Shown: piece after piece, positions 16,529 through 25,235 of the stretch
Layout of the letters: each line of letters opens with the position of its first letter
Position numbering within the stretch: the first letter of the stretch is position 1
DNA from: WTJY01 sp045105475
GTDB lineage: Bacteria > Chloroflexota > Anaerolineae > Promineifilales > Promineifilaceae
Length of the DNA stretch: 64,000 bases
Reading direction: 5' to 3'
Assembly: GCA_045105475.1 (NCBI GenBank)
Contig: JBGCDP010000059.1
Location: 7,762-71,761 of the forward strand
Made by a program: the position numbers and the translations under genes
Notes under the pieces: generated by a model
Databases searched by the model: none
Seen by the model: only the letters and a program-made list of their open reading frames with translations
What the model was told of the DNA's origin: nothing

Positions 16529-17689
16529 ATGTATACTCCAAAAGCTGAAGATAAATTTACATTTGGTCTGTGGACGGTGGGCCATGTCGGCCGTGACCCG
16601 TTCGGAGAGCCAACGCGATCTGTTAAAAAACCGCACGAGATTGTGCATTTGCTCGCTGAAGTGGGTGCTTATGGGGTTAACTTCCATGACAATGATTTAG
16701 TGCCGATTGATGCAACTCCGGCCGAAAAAGCCCAAATCCTGAAAGACTTTCGCCAAGCTTTGAACGATACCGGTATCGTGGTGCCGATGGCGACTGTTAA
16801 TCTGTTTAGTGATCCATCTTTTAAAGATGGGGCATTTACGGCAAATGATCCCAACGTACGGGCCTATGCCGTGCAAAAAACAATGAATGCCATCGATATG
16901 GGGGTAGATCTTGGTGCAAAAGTATTCGTTTTCTGGGGCGGCCGGGAAGGGACCGAAACCGATGCTTCAAAAGACCCCATCGAAGCGATTAAACGCAGTC
17001 GGGAAGCGATGAACTTTTTGTGCGAGTATGTCAAGGATCAAGGCTACGATCTAAAATTTGCGTTGGAGGCGAAGCCAAATGAACCTCGGGGGGACATCTA
17101 CAACGCCACAACCGGAAACATGCTCGCTTTTATTAACACGCTTGATAATCCTGACATGGTTGGGGTTAATCCAGAAGTTGCCCATGAGCATATGGCGGGG
17201 TTGAACTTTACTCATCATGTGGCTCAAGCGATTGAAAGCGATAAGCTGTTCCACATCGACTTGAACGACCAAGCGTTCGGCCGATACGATCAAGATTTCC
17301 GCTTTGCGGCCGTTAATCTAAAAAGCGCTTTTTTCTTAGTCAAACTGTTAGAAGACAGCGGTTATGCAGGGAATAAGCATTTTGATGCGCATGCGTATCG
17401 CACATCTGATTATGAAGATGTGAAAGCATTTGCGCGTGGCTGTATGCGCAATTATTTGATCCTGAAAGAAAAAGTGGCCCGCTTTAATTCGGATAGTGAA
17501 GTACAGGCGCTGCTGGCTGAGATTAATGCGGACGATGGGAAAACTGATCTGTTCAAAGGAAAATATTCGGCTGAAAAAGCGGCCGCTTTGAAAGCAACTG
17601 ATTTTGATCGGGCCGCACTTGGCGGCCGTGGTTTTCCATATGAGGCTCTTGATCAGCTCACGATTGAGATTTTGTTAGGTGCACGCTAG
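16529..17689 (+). CDS. xylA: Xylose isomerase (class I, actinobacterial type)
   Basis: Xylose isomerase converts D-xylose to D-xylulose with two divalent metals. The 386-residue product matches the short class I form (FTFGLWTVGHVGRDPFGEPTR at the N-terminus). Catalytic His 53 and Asp 56 lie in NFHDNDL. The WGGREGTE motif, the metal Glu and Lys in ALEAKPNEPRGDIYNATTG, the NPEVAHEHMAG segment and the HIDLNDQ metal cluster are all intact. AGGA at 16516-16519 is a fair Shine-Dalgarno sequence nine bases before ATG. It is the first gene of the xylAB unit under the double operator. Confidence 0.97.
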   Translation: MYTPKAEDKFTFGLWTVGHVGRDPFGEPTRSVKKPHEIVHLLAEVGAYGVNFHDNDLVPIDATPAEKAQILKDFRQALNDTGIVVPMATVNLFSDPSFKDGAFTANDPNVRAYAVQKTMNAIDMGVDLGAKVFVFWGGREGTETDASKDPIEAIKRSREAMNFLCEYVKDQGYDLKFALEAKPNEPRGDIYNATTGNMLAFINTLDNPDMVGVNPEVAHEHMAGLNFTHHVAQAIESDKLFHIDLNDQAFGRYDQDFRFAAVNLKSAFFLVKLLEDSGYAGNKHFDAHAYRTSDYEDVKAFARGCMRNYLILKEKVARFNSDSEVQALLAEINADDGKTDLFKGKYSAEKAAALKATDFDRAALGGRGFPYEALDQLTIEILLGAR

Positions 17690-17784
17690 AACTAGAACGA
17701 GTAAAGGGTGTAGCAAAAGGTAAAGTAGTTTTAATCCCACTTCGCCTTTTTCAATGCTCTTTACTTACCCTCTCTACTTTTGTT

Positions 17785-19287
17785 ATGTATTTTATCGGCA
17801 TAGACTCTTCAACAACCGCAACCAAAGCCCTACTCATTGACTCAGCCGGGGCTGTCATCGGTGTGACTTCATCAATTTACGATTACGAAACTCCCCATCC
17901 TTTGTGGAGTGAGCAATCACCCGACTTGTGGTGGCAAGCCACTATCAGCAGCATCCGACAATTGTTAAGCGAAACGGCCATAGATCCAGCCGACATTAAA
18001 GGGATTGGGCTGACGGGGCAAATGCACGGGCTCGTTTTGCTTGATAGGCATGACAACGTTCTACGGCCGTCGATTTTATGGAACGATCAGCGTACGAGCT
18101 CAGAATGTGACGAAATGCGGGCCAAAATCGGCAAGTCGCGCCTAATCTATATCACTGGTAACGATGCACTAACCGGATTCACCGCATCGAAAATTTTGTG
18201 GGTAAAAAATAACGAACCGGAAATCTATGCTCAAATCAGTAAGATTCTGCTGCCGAAAGATTATGTTCGTTTTTGTTTAACCGGCGATTACGCTGTTGAT
18301 AAAGCCGGTGGGGCAGGGACTCAGCTGTTTGATGTACGCCAGCGGGATTGGTCGGCCGAACTTGTGGCTGAACTTGGGATCGAAAAAGAGTGGCTGCCAC
18401 CAACCTATGAAGGGACGGATGAGACGGGGAAAATTAGCCAATCAGCGGCCGAAGCGACCGGATTGCTTGCCGGAACTCCCGTATTCGGTGGGGGTGGCGA
18501 CCAGGCTGCCAATGCTGTCGGAACTGGTGCGGTTACCGAGGGTATCGTTTCAATGTCGATGGGAACATCTGGGGTTGTGTTTGCTTCTGTTGATGCACCC
18601 TTAATCGAGCCTGATGGCAAACTGCACGCATTTTGCCATGCGGTGCCTGATAAATGGCATTTGATGGGGGTGATGCTGTCAGCCGCAGGTAGTATGCGTT
18701 GGCACCATGATACGCATGCACCTCAGTCAAGTTACGATGATTTTGTCGCACCCACGGCCGAAATTCCGGCCGGGAGTAACGGGCTTCTATTTTTACCTTA
18801 TCTAACAGGTGAGCGAACCCCACACCCAGATCCATTGGCTCGCGGTGCATTTGTCGGCCTGACCGTCCGCCATACCCAAGCTCACATGACCCGAGCGGTT
18901 ATGGAAGGGGTCGCGTTTGGCATGCGTGATATGTTTGAGTTAATGAAAGAGATCGGTTTGTCGAAAGTGTCTCAGGTTCGGGTGTCAGGCGGCGGCTCAA
19001 AAAGCCCGATCTGGCGCCAAATATTGGCAGACAGTTTGAATGCTGAGATGGTGACTGTGAACACGGCCGAAGGTGCAGCTTTTGGCGCAGCACTGCTGGC
19101 GGCCGTTGGTGCTGGCAACTGGTCATCTGTACCTGATGCGAGCCAAGCGGTGGTGCGGGTTACAGGCCGTACCCGGCCGGGTACGGATGTGGCCGTTTAT
19201 GATGAAGCGTATCAAATATACCGGAATCTTTATCCCACATTAAAAGCGACGTTTGGTCAACTGTCTCACTTTGATCAATCTGAATAA
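17785..19287 (+). CDS. xylB: Xylulokinase
   Basis: Xylulokinase phosphorylates D-xylulose to xylulose 5-phosphate for the pentose phosphate pathway. The 500-residue FGGY-family product has the N-terminal ATPase motif YFIGIDSSTTATKALLID, the substrate motif GLTGQMHGLVLLD with ILWNDQRT, GGGGDQAANAVGTG, and the C-terminal signature QVRVSGGGSKSPIWRQILADSL. It lies 95 bp after xylA; that gap has no strong terminator, so both genes are probably one transcript. The ATG has no Shine-Dalgarno sequence and follows a pyrimidine-rich stretch. A long hairpin ends the locus. Confidence 0.97.
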   Translation: MYFIGIDSSTTATKALLIDSAGAVIGVTSSIYDYETPHPLWSEQSPDLWWQATISSIRQLLSETAIDPADIKGIGLTGQMHGLVLLDRHDNVLRPSILWNDQRTSSECDEMRAKIGKSRLIYITGNDALTGFTASKILWVKNNEPEIYAQISKILLPKDYVRFCLTGDYAVDKAGGAGTQLFDVRQRDWSAELVAELGIEKEWLPPTYEGTDETGKISQSAAEATGLLAGTPVFGGGGDQAANAVGTGAVTEGIVSMSMGTSGVVFASVDAPLIEPDGKLHAFCHAVPDKWHLMGVMLSAAGSMRWHHDTHAPQSSYDDFVAPTAEIPAGSNGLLFLPYLTGERTPHPDPLARGAFVGLTVRHTQAHMTRAVMEGVAFGMRDMFELMKEIGLSKVSQVRVSGGGSKSPIWRQILADSLNAEMVTVNTAEGAAFGAALLAAVGAGNWSSVPDASQAVVRVTGRTRPGTDVAVYDEAYQIYRNLYPTLKATFGQLSHFDQSE

Positions 19288-19320
19288 TTTTCGAAAAATC
19301 ATATCTTCTCCATTTATGAT

Positions 19321-19370
19321 CATTGGGCAAAGGTGTTCGGAGTCACCAATCCGAACACCTTGTCCAATGT
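19321..19370. repeat. Long inverted repeat after xylB
   Basis: CATTGGGCAAAGGTGTTCGGA on the left pairs with the downstream arm ending CCAATG: about 20 of 21 positions pair around an 8-base loop, with one bulge and one mismatch. There is no T tract on the plus strand, so it may be a non-canonical terminator, an mRNA-stabilising stem, or a small mobile or protein-binding palindrome. Confidence 0.7.
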
Positions 19371-19440
19371 CAGATCGAGCCATCTGTCCTACTAATAAAA
19401 CAATCAAAAATATAACGCTAAATATAAAATAGATAAGATT

Positions 19441-20070
19441 ATGGAAAGTAAATACGTTATCAAAAATGAAAGTGAAATTGAATCTGTTATTGGTGTGCCA
19501 ATGGAAATCGTCAAAGAAAAAATAGCGACTAAGCTTGACGATGTAATGAAGGAATTCATTAGCAAATCACCTTTGGTTTTTATTTCGACTATCGATGTGA
19601 ATGGGCAGGTTGATATTTCGCCGAAAGGAGATCCATGCGGATTTGTTAAGATTGATGCGGTTGGGAATCTTCTAATTCCTGACCGTTTAGGGAACCGGCT
19701 TACCTTCGGGTTCAGAAATATCGTTCGCAATGGTGAAATAGGGTTGATCTTTGTGGTCCCGAACCAGCGAGAAACATTACGAGTCAAAGGTGTTGCAACG
19801 CTTCATAACGATCCTAGCGTATTGGCTGAATTGCAAGCGAATGGCAAACCGGCCTTACTTTGCACCTATGTCGAAGTAAAGGAGTGTTTCATGCATTGTG
19901 GCAAAGCGTTTATTCGATCTAACCTATGGCGGCCCGTGACATGGAATGAAACAATAGAGTCTCTTGGTGCAAAGCAACTTGCACCCGTATTTGGTGGTGA
20001 TGCAAGTGAAAGGGCTATTCAGAAGACAAATGAATTATTGGAGAAAGCTTATACAGACGAGCTCTACTAA
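19441..20070 (+). CDS. Pyridoxamine 5'-phosphate oxidase-family FMN-binding protein
   Basis: A 209-residue PNPOx-like split-barrel protein similar to the MSMEG_1061-type family. 'KSPLVFISTIDVNGQVDISPKGDPCGFVKID' is the FMN-binding barrel entry, followed by IPDRLGNRLTFGFRNIVRNGEIGLIFVVPNQRETLRVKG and a C-terminal 'CFMHCGKAFIRSNLW', all in family order. These proteins bind FMN or F420 and reduce unknown substrates. It has no CGGCCG hexamer, and its A-rich codon use differs from the neighbours, which hints at a different origin. It stands alone, with 250 bp after it before the VWA-FHA gene. Confidence 0.85.
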   Translation: MESKYVIKNESEIESVIGVPMEIVKEKIATKLDDVMKEFISKSPLVFISTIDVNGQVDISPKGDPCGFVKIDAVGNLLIPDRLGNRLTFGFRNIVRNGEIGLIFVVPNQRETLRVKGVATLHNDPSVLAELQANGKPALLCTYVEVKECFMHCGKAFIRSNLWRPVTWNETIESLGAKQLAPVFGGDASERAIQKTNELLEKAYTDELY

Positions 20071-20228
20071 GATTTTTTCCGCACAACAACCGCCAACTGG
20101 ATAATCACCCTTAAGGACACTACGTTTTTAGGGCCCCTTGGGCCAAGTGGAGCCTACACTTCACTCCATTCTGTCTAGACTTTGGAAAACGCTACCATTC
20201 TATCTGCATCATTTTCCCCAAAATAAGA

Positions 20229-20324
20229 CATCTGTTATAGTTACATAATGTTATCCTGTGGGTAGAAAGTCCCAAAAACTGATGGATTGAACCATCAGTT
20301 ACCACAGCCCAAATCTAACAGATG
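20229..20324 (+). promoter_or_regulatory. Foldable leader element that pairs with the VWA-FHA start codon
   Basis: Three nested helices are visible. Outer: CATCTGTTA (20229-20237) with TAACAGATG (20316-20324), which includes the ATG at 20322. Middle: CTGTGG (20256-20261) with CCACAG (20302-20307). Inner: AACTGATGG (20277-20285) with CCATCAGTT (20292-20300). All are perfect and properly nested, with unpaired GGGTAGAAAGTCCC between them. I cannot match it to a known riboswitch class. If the promoter lies inside (a TATAGT is at 20236), the outer helix would be a DNA palindrome only. Confidence 0.5.
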
Positions 20325-22283
20325 AAAAGCACGCAATTCGGGAGTTTTGAAAAAGTGAAATTTGCCCCCCCCTCAATCAACCAAAGAGTTAAATTTATTC
20401 TGTTTGCCTTCCTTTTCCTTTTGGGTGGATGGCTCCTAATTTCTCCACAGATCGCCATAGGCCAAGGGGACGAACCGGCTTGGATAGAGTTGACCGGCAT
20501 CGATACAGATGCTTTACCTGTTTTAAGCATTCGCTTGGTAGGCGCACGCGCCAACGGCCGGGCTTTAGATTACAGTCAAACCCCGCTTGAAATTCAGCAT
20601 GGGGCTGAAACAATCTCTCAAGAACAATTTTCTTCAATAGAAAGCGAAGACGTTGGCACCCTGACGCTTGTTTTAGTCGATACCCCAAGTGGGGTAGCTG
20701 GGGAGCTAGAAGCGATTCAAGAAGCGGTCTTGATGTATGCTGACAGCAGTGGTGAGAGCTCGTTTATGCGCGAACCATCAGATTCAATTGGTATCTATGC
20801 GGTTGATTTCTCTGATCCCAAAGTGCTGCTTGAGCCGACATTCTTTCGAAATAGTGTGGTTAACTGGTTAGCTGAAGAATTGCCCGTACAGTCTGGTCCA
20901 ACCGCGCTGTATGACAGTCTGGACAGTTTGTTGGGTCAAGTGGATGGTTTAAAAGATCGGCCGGAAATGGTCGCTTCCATTGTTGTTTTAACGGACGGTA
21001 CAGATACGGTTAGCACCCGTACAGATCAGACCGCCGTTATCCAGAAAGCAGTTGACCTTAATGTTGCGATTCACACCGTCCATCTAAATAATGTCTCGAT
21101 CTTTTCACCTGAACAGGGTCAAGATTTCTTGAGGAACCTTTCAAGTCGTACCGGCGGATTTGCTACCGAGCTCAATACGGAGGGTGTGCGTCAACTTTGG
21201 GATGCCGTGAGTTCGTTCAGTCAACAAACGGTTATCAACTATCGGCCGACAGATCCTGTACCAGGTAACGTTCCAATTTCAATTCGCTTAAGAGACTTCC
21301 CGCAAATCGAAGCGTTTACGTCAGCACAATTCCCGGCCGATCAGCTCCAAGTTGAGTTCCAGCTTGAAGAGTTATTTGCCAACATCGTTATGCCTGATCC
21401 AGCACAGCCGCTTGAATTATCGATTCCTGTTGTTGTCACATGGCTCGACGGCCGTGATCGGTCAGTTTCGACTGCTCAGGTGTTGAGGAACGGAGAGCTT
21501 GCGGCAGAAGTACCTGTCGTTGAAGAAGGCTTTTCATCAGCCGATATGACTTTGACTGGCTTAAGCTACGGTCCTAATGAAATTGTTCTTGCCGTGATGG
21601 ATGAAAATGGAAACCGTGGAAATTCTGCTCCATTTACCTTAAACGTTGCTCCCGGAGATTCTTTAATTGTGCCGGCCGATATTTCAGTCGGTTCGGCCGG
21701 TTTTGGATGGACATGGTTGCTCTGGCTCATTGCGATTTTGGTCCTGCTTGCTGTTGTTGCATATTGGATCCTGTTTTCTGGTGCAGGCGGAAGGAACCTG
21801 CAAGTTGTCGATCTGTTTAAATCGGCATTTTCAACCGAACCAAGACGCCGCACACGAAGCTCTGCTAACGTGGCTCAGGATTTTGATGAGTTTCGATCTC
21901 CCTCTGCGTCATATGCCAACAACGATAGCGCTGATGAAACAGTATTGTCAGTTCAAGCCCCTTCAGCAGCTCAAACATCATATTGGCTTGACGTAATTGA
22001 CGCATCTGAAACTGAACCCAACTCGATTCCCGTTGTCGGATTGGAGCAACGCGTCGGCCGTTCCCCCTCAAAGGCTGATATCTCTTTTGACAAAGAGCAA
22101 ACTGTCTCGCGCGTGCATGCAACGTTGGCGCGCGAAGCCAATAGCTATCGCCTGTATGATGAACAATCAACGGCCGGGACCTTCGTCAATGGACAGCGTA
22201 TTCCAGAATATGGGCTGTTGCTCTCTGATGGTGATGAAATTCAGATGGGCGCGCTTGTGTTACGTTATCGTAGAGCTGTTTAA
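20322..22283 (+). CDS. Membrane-anchored VWA-domain protein with C-terminal FHA domain
   Basis: A 653-residue protein. A hydrophobic signal anchor (FILFAFLFLLGGWLLISP) lies at about residues 27-45. A von Willebrand A-type domain follows (about 100-280). Its metal site is changed: LVLVDTPSG in place of the DxSxS box, with VVLTDGTDT kept. Beta-rich domains lie between about 300 and 450, a transmembrane segment (GFGWTWLLWLIAILVLLAVVAYW) at about 461-485, a polar linker, and a cytoplasmic FHA domain at about 575-645 (RVGRSPSKADISF, VSRVHATL, TFVNGQRI). FHA domains bind phosphothreonine, so this links the outside of the cell to Ser/Thr phospho-signalling. A gene for a UvrD-like protein follows after 16 bp. 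Confidence 0.88.
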   Translation: MKSTQFGSFEKVKFAPPSINQRVKFILFAFLFLLGGWLLISPQIAIGQGDEPAWIELTGIDTDALPVLSIRLVGARANGRALDYSQTPLEIQHGAETISQEQFSSIESEDVGTLTLVLVDTPSGVAGELEAIQEAVLMYADSSGESSFMREPSDSIGIYAVDFSDPKVLLEPTFFRNSVVNWLAEELPVQSGPTALYDSLDSLLGQVDGLKDRPEMVASIVVLTDGTDTVSTRTDQTAVIQKAVDLNVAIHTVHLNNVSIFSPEQGQDFLRNLSSRTGGFATELNTEGVRQLWDAVSSFSQQTVINYRPTDPVPGNVPISIRLRDFPQIEAFTSAQFPADQLQVEFQLEELFANIVMPDPAQPLELSIPVVVTWLDGRDRSVSTAQVLRNGELAAEVPVVEEGFSSADMTLTGLSYGPNEIVLAVMDENGNRGNSAPFTLNVAPGDSLIVPADISVGSAGFGWTWLLWLIAILVLLAVVAYWILFSGAGGRNLQVVDLFKSAFSTEPRRRTRSSANVAQDFDEFRSPSASYANNDSADETVLSVQAPSAAQTSYWLDVIDASETEPNSIPVVGLEQRVGRSPSKADISFDKEQTVSRVHATLAREANSYRLYDEQSTAGTFVNGQRIPEYGLLLSDGDEIQMGALVLRYRRAV

Positions 22284-22299
22284 ATAAGCTTTTGACTGC

Positions 22300-24441
22300 A
22301 TGTCTCTAACTAAAAAACAACTGGCAGTTGTCAATCTCGACCCCGGCCGCCGTATTTTTCTGACGGGGATGGCGGGCTGTGGTAAGACAACAGTCGTAGA
22401 GGAGCGGTATCGAACTTTATTGGAGTCAGGCGAACCGGCCGATTCAATTTTGGTTTTAGTGGGGGATTCAGCTCACCGGGAACGCTTTCAAGCGATTGCA
22501 GATCAATCTAGCCAGCCTGCTCTTATAGACTTAACTATTACAACCTTTTATGGGTTTGCCCGAGATGCGGTGGCCTTTTTCTGGCCGATGGTGGCTCAAT
22601 CGGCCGGATTTCATAATCTTTTTCGCCCCCCTTTGGTCCTGACTTACGACATGGCCCAAACGATGATGTGGCAAATCATCGATCCGATGCTTAAGGATGG
22701 CTACTTTACAGATTTGCGTTTGCGGCCGCAGCAAATCGTTAGCCAATTGCTCGATAACATGGTGCGGGCAGCCTTTAATGGATTAAGTGTTACAGAAGCG
22801 ATTGAAAAGCAACGTTTAGCGTGGGGAACTGATCCTGAGCACCGGAAGCAGCTCAGAGATGCTGAATCGGCCGCACTTACTTTTCGCAAGCGTTGTTTTG
22901 AGCATAGCCTAATTGATACAGCCTTAACGATTGAAATTTTTAACCGCCATATCGTTAATAATCCCAGCCTGTTTGGCACGATGGTCGGCCGGTACCGCCA
23001 CTTGCTTGTTGATAATGTCGAAGAGCAAACCCCTGTGGGTATTGCCTTTATTCGTCAACTTTTAGCATCGGTCGAGACAGCCGTGGTTGCTCAAGATGAA
23101 GGTGGTGGTTACAAACGCTTTTTGTCTGCGAATCCGGAGCTTGCTAAAGGGCTGGATTCGGCCGCAGATGTGACTGTCCGTTTAACTAAAAACTTTTATA
23201 AGACAAAAGGGATCTACCAAATTGCTCATCGTGTCAATCATTTTTTATTGGGAAGTCAACCCTTGGGTGATGTTGACAAGATTCAAAATTCAATTTTAGG
23301 CCACTTTAACACACGCTATCGGCGGCAGATGTTGTCAGAGCTTGGCCCGATCCTCAAAGATTTACTTAAAGATGAAGGACTACAACCTGCCGATGTGGCG
23401 ATAATTTTGCCTTATATGGATGGAGCCTTGCGCTTTAAGCTGACTCAATCACTCGACCAAGCTGGTATTCCGTACCAAATTAGCCGACGGCGCGAAAGTC
23501 CGCGTGAGGTGCCACAGGTGAGAGCTTGGCTGACTTGGCTCTTAGTTGCCAACGATTGGCAAGAAAAAAGAGGCGGTGAGCTCCGTATTGGTGAATCTCA
23601 CCTTTTGCAGGTTAAACCCGGCTTGCATGATGTAACTGAAGCGCTTTCACTTTCAATCGAAGGGCTTGACCCGGTAAGGGCACGCATGCTGGCTAACTTG
23701 CTCTACGATCCGCAATTAGGGACTTTTCGAGAGTTATCTGTCTTAACAGACCAACAAGTTGAGCGATTGGGTGAAAATCACTTGGCGGCCATAGAGCAAT
23801 TACGCATTTGGCTCGAGGCGCATGGCAATCGCGGAAGTGATCCACTGCATCCCGATTTTTTCTTGCACAGATTATTTAGCGAGCTATTAAGTCGGCCGCC
23901 GTTTCGTCAAACCCCTGATATGGGTCAAGCGGCTGTGTGCGATTGGCTGATCCAAATGGCATCTCGTTTTCGTTTGGCCGGTGACCGTGTTATCGAAGAC
24001 TCCGGTGAAGCGGTAGGGCTAGCATTGGTGCGTGGTATTTATAGCGGCTTGGTGACAGCTAATCCTCCATCAGGGTCGGGCAACCAAGCACAAGATCAAG
24101 AGTCAGAGGGTGTTTTTATTAGCACCATTCAAACCTATTTGCTTGAAGAACGGCCGGTTGCGGTGCAAGTTTGGCTTGAAACTTCTGCAACCGGCTGGTG
24201 GGATATGCCTCGCCAACCTCTGAGTAACGGATTTGTGCTTGACCCCCGCTGGAATATTAATCAAGCTTGGACACTTGAAGACGATGCGCGTATTCGCAAC
24301 GAACAGCTCTCTCGTGTTATGACCGGACTGTGTAGCCGTTGCACTCACGGCGTATTCTTGGCAACTTCTGACCTAGATCGGCGTGGTGCTCGCCAAGATG
24401 GAATGCTCTTTCAAGCCCTAAAACCTGTACTTAGGACCTGA
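22300..24441 (+). CDS. UvrD/Rep-like superfamily I helicase with degenerate motifs
   Basis: A 713-residue protein. Motif I is intact (FLTGMAGCGKTT, about residues 19-30), preceded by a Q-motif-like LTKKQLAVV. Motif Ia/Ib-like TITTFYGFARD is present. Walker B reads HLLVDNVEEQTP instead of DExQD, and the next motif (VVAQDEGGGYKRF) lacks the GDPxQxIYxFRGA pattern. Motif IV-like 'LTKNFYKTKGIYQIAHRV' and a motif VI-like LSRVMTGLCSRCTHGVFLAT end the core. It is therefore a UvrD-like ATPase that may not unwind DNA in the usual way. It is tightly coupled to the VWA-FHA gene (16-bp gap) and likely on one mRNA. Confidence 0.8.
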   Translation: MSLTKKQLAVVNLDPGRRIFLTGMAGCGKTTVVEERYRTLLESGEPADSILVLVGDSAHRERFQAIADQSSQPALIDLTITTFYGFARDAVAFFWPMVAQSAGFHNLFRPPLVLTYDMAQTMMWQIIDPMLKDGYFTDLRLRPQQIVSQLLDNMVRAAFNGLSVTEAIEKQRLAWGTDPEHRKQLRDAESAALTFRKRCFEHSLIDTALTIEIFNRHIVNNPSLFGTMVGRYRHLLVDNVEEQTPVGIAFIRQLLASVETAVVAQDEGGGYKRFLSANPELAKGLDSAADVTVRLTKNFYKTKGIYQIAHRVNHFLLGSQPLGDVDKIQNSILGHFNTRYRRQMLSELGPILKDLLKDEGLQPADVAIILPYMDGALRFKLTQSLDQAGIPYQISRRRESPREVPQVRAWLTWLLVANDWQEKRGGELRIGESHLLQVKPGLHDVTEALSLSIEGLDPVRARMLANLLYDPQLGTFRELSVLTDQQVERLGENHLAAIEQLRIWLEAHGNRGSDPLHPDFFLHRLFSELLSRPPFRQTPDMGQAAVCDWLIQMASRFRLAGDRVIEDSGEAVGLALVRGIYSGLVTANPPSGSGNQAQDQESEGVFISTIQTYLLEERPVAVQVWLETSATGWWDMPRQPLSNGFVLDPRWNINQAWTLEDDARIRNEQLSRVMTGLCSRCTHGVFLATSDLDRRGARQDGMLFQALKPVLRT

Positions 24442-24818
24442 GACCCTTAAGGGGGTGAGATTTGCCTTTAACTTCACCTGATTTTTATTTGGGCTTTTTG
24501 ACTGATACCATTATCATTACGACGGAACATTTTACAAAACAGCCTCAAACCATTGTCTGCATTTATGAATTTCCTAAAGACTAGAAAAAAGGTTGATCTT
24601 TTTTAATAGTTGATAGGATGATATTGCAGAAGTTTCCACGTTAATGTCATATAAACTAAAAGCTTGTTTTAAATTGAATAGATAAAGTGGTTTTATGTTG
24701 TTACTTGAGAAAGTTCATTTATATATTTGGTACAATGGTCATCTAAACCAAAGCAGAAAAAGGGTCTACCATCTAATTATAGAACTGTAAGCTTTAGACC
24801 TATTCTGTTCGGAGTATT
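24442..24818 (+). promoter_or_regulatory. Intergenic region with probable promoter of the response-regulator pair
   Basis: This 377-bp AT-rich region has no gene. GGTGA and TCACC near 24455-24480 can form a weak stem before T-rich sequence and may end the upstream operon. TACAAT at 24731-24736 is a plausible -10 box. In the resulting leader, GGTCTA (24763-24768) can pair with TAGACC (24795-24800). GGAG at 24811-24814 is the Shine-Dalgarno sequence of the next gene. Confidence 0.4.
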
Positions 24819-25190
24819 ATGACGACTATTCTTTTAATTGAAGACAATGAAATGAACCGAGATATGTTATCTCGCCGCTTGCGCCGTAAAGGGTTTGAGC
24901 TCTTGAGCGCGGCCGATGGTATTTCGGGTATTGAGTTGGCTAGAAGAGAGTTGCCAGATTTAATTTTGATGGACATCAGCTTGCCCGTTATGGACGGCTT
25001 GCAGGCAACACGCCAACTCAAGGCAGATGTACACACTGAAAATATTCCGATTATCGCTTTGACTGCACATGCAATGTCAGGCGATCGTGAAAAATGCTTA
25101 GCGGCCGGTTGTGACGATTACGCTACCAAACCGGTTGAATTCCCTGAATTACTTTCAAAAATCAGGAATTGGGCAGCTGAGCCAAGTTGA
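24819..25190 (+). CDS. Single-domain response regulator (CheY/DivK type)
   Basis: A 123-residue receiver domain with no output domain. The acidic pocket (LIEDNEMN), phospho-acceptor Asp at about residue 52 in LILMDISLPVMDG, the Thr in ALTAHAM and the conserved Lys at about 104 (ATKPVEF) are all intact. Such stand-alone receivers act through protein contacts or in phosphorelays. A hybrid receiver-kinase gene begins 45 bp downstream, so the two are probably partners. GGAG lies four bases before ATG. Confidence 0.95.
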   Translation: MTTILLIEDNEMNRDMLSRRLRRKGFELLSAADGISGIELARRELPDLILMDISLPVMDGLQATRQLKADVHTENIPIIALTAHAMSGDREKCLAAGCDDYATKPVEFPELLSKIRNWAAEPS

Positions 25191-25235
25191 CAAAAGTCAA
25201 TTGACATTAATGAATAGGGAAAAGTTTAAAACTGA

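Noticed and set aside
20131..20147. GGCCC-CTTG-GGCC palindrome considered as a terminator of the PNPOx-like gene
   Set aside because: The stem is short and no T tract follows; it may be chance.
20229..20324. Leader considered as a known riboswitch (c-di-GMP, cobalamin, preQ1 types)
   Set aside because: None of the conserved core sequences that I know for these classes are visible; it is kept only as an unclassified structured element.
22300..24441. VWA-FHA/helicase pair considered as a known defence system
   Set aside because: No nuclease, methyltransferase or other standard defence component is next to it, and a housekeeping or signalling role is equally possible.
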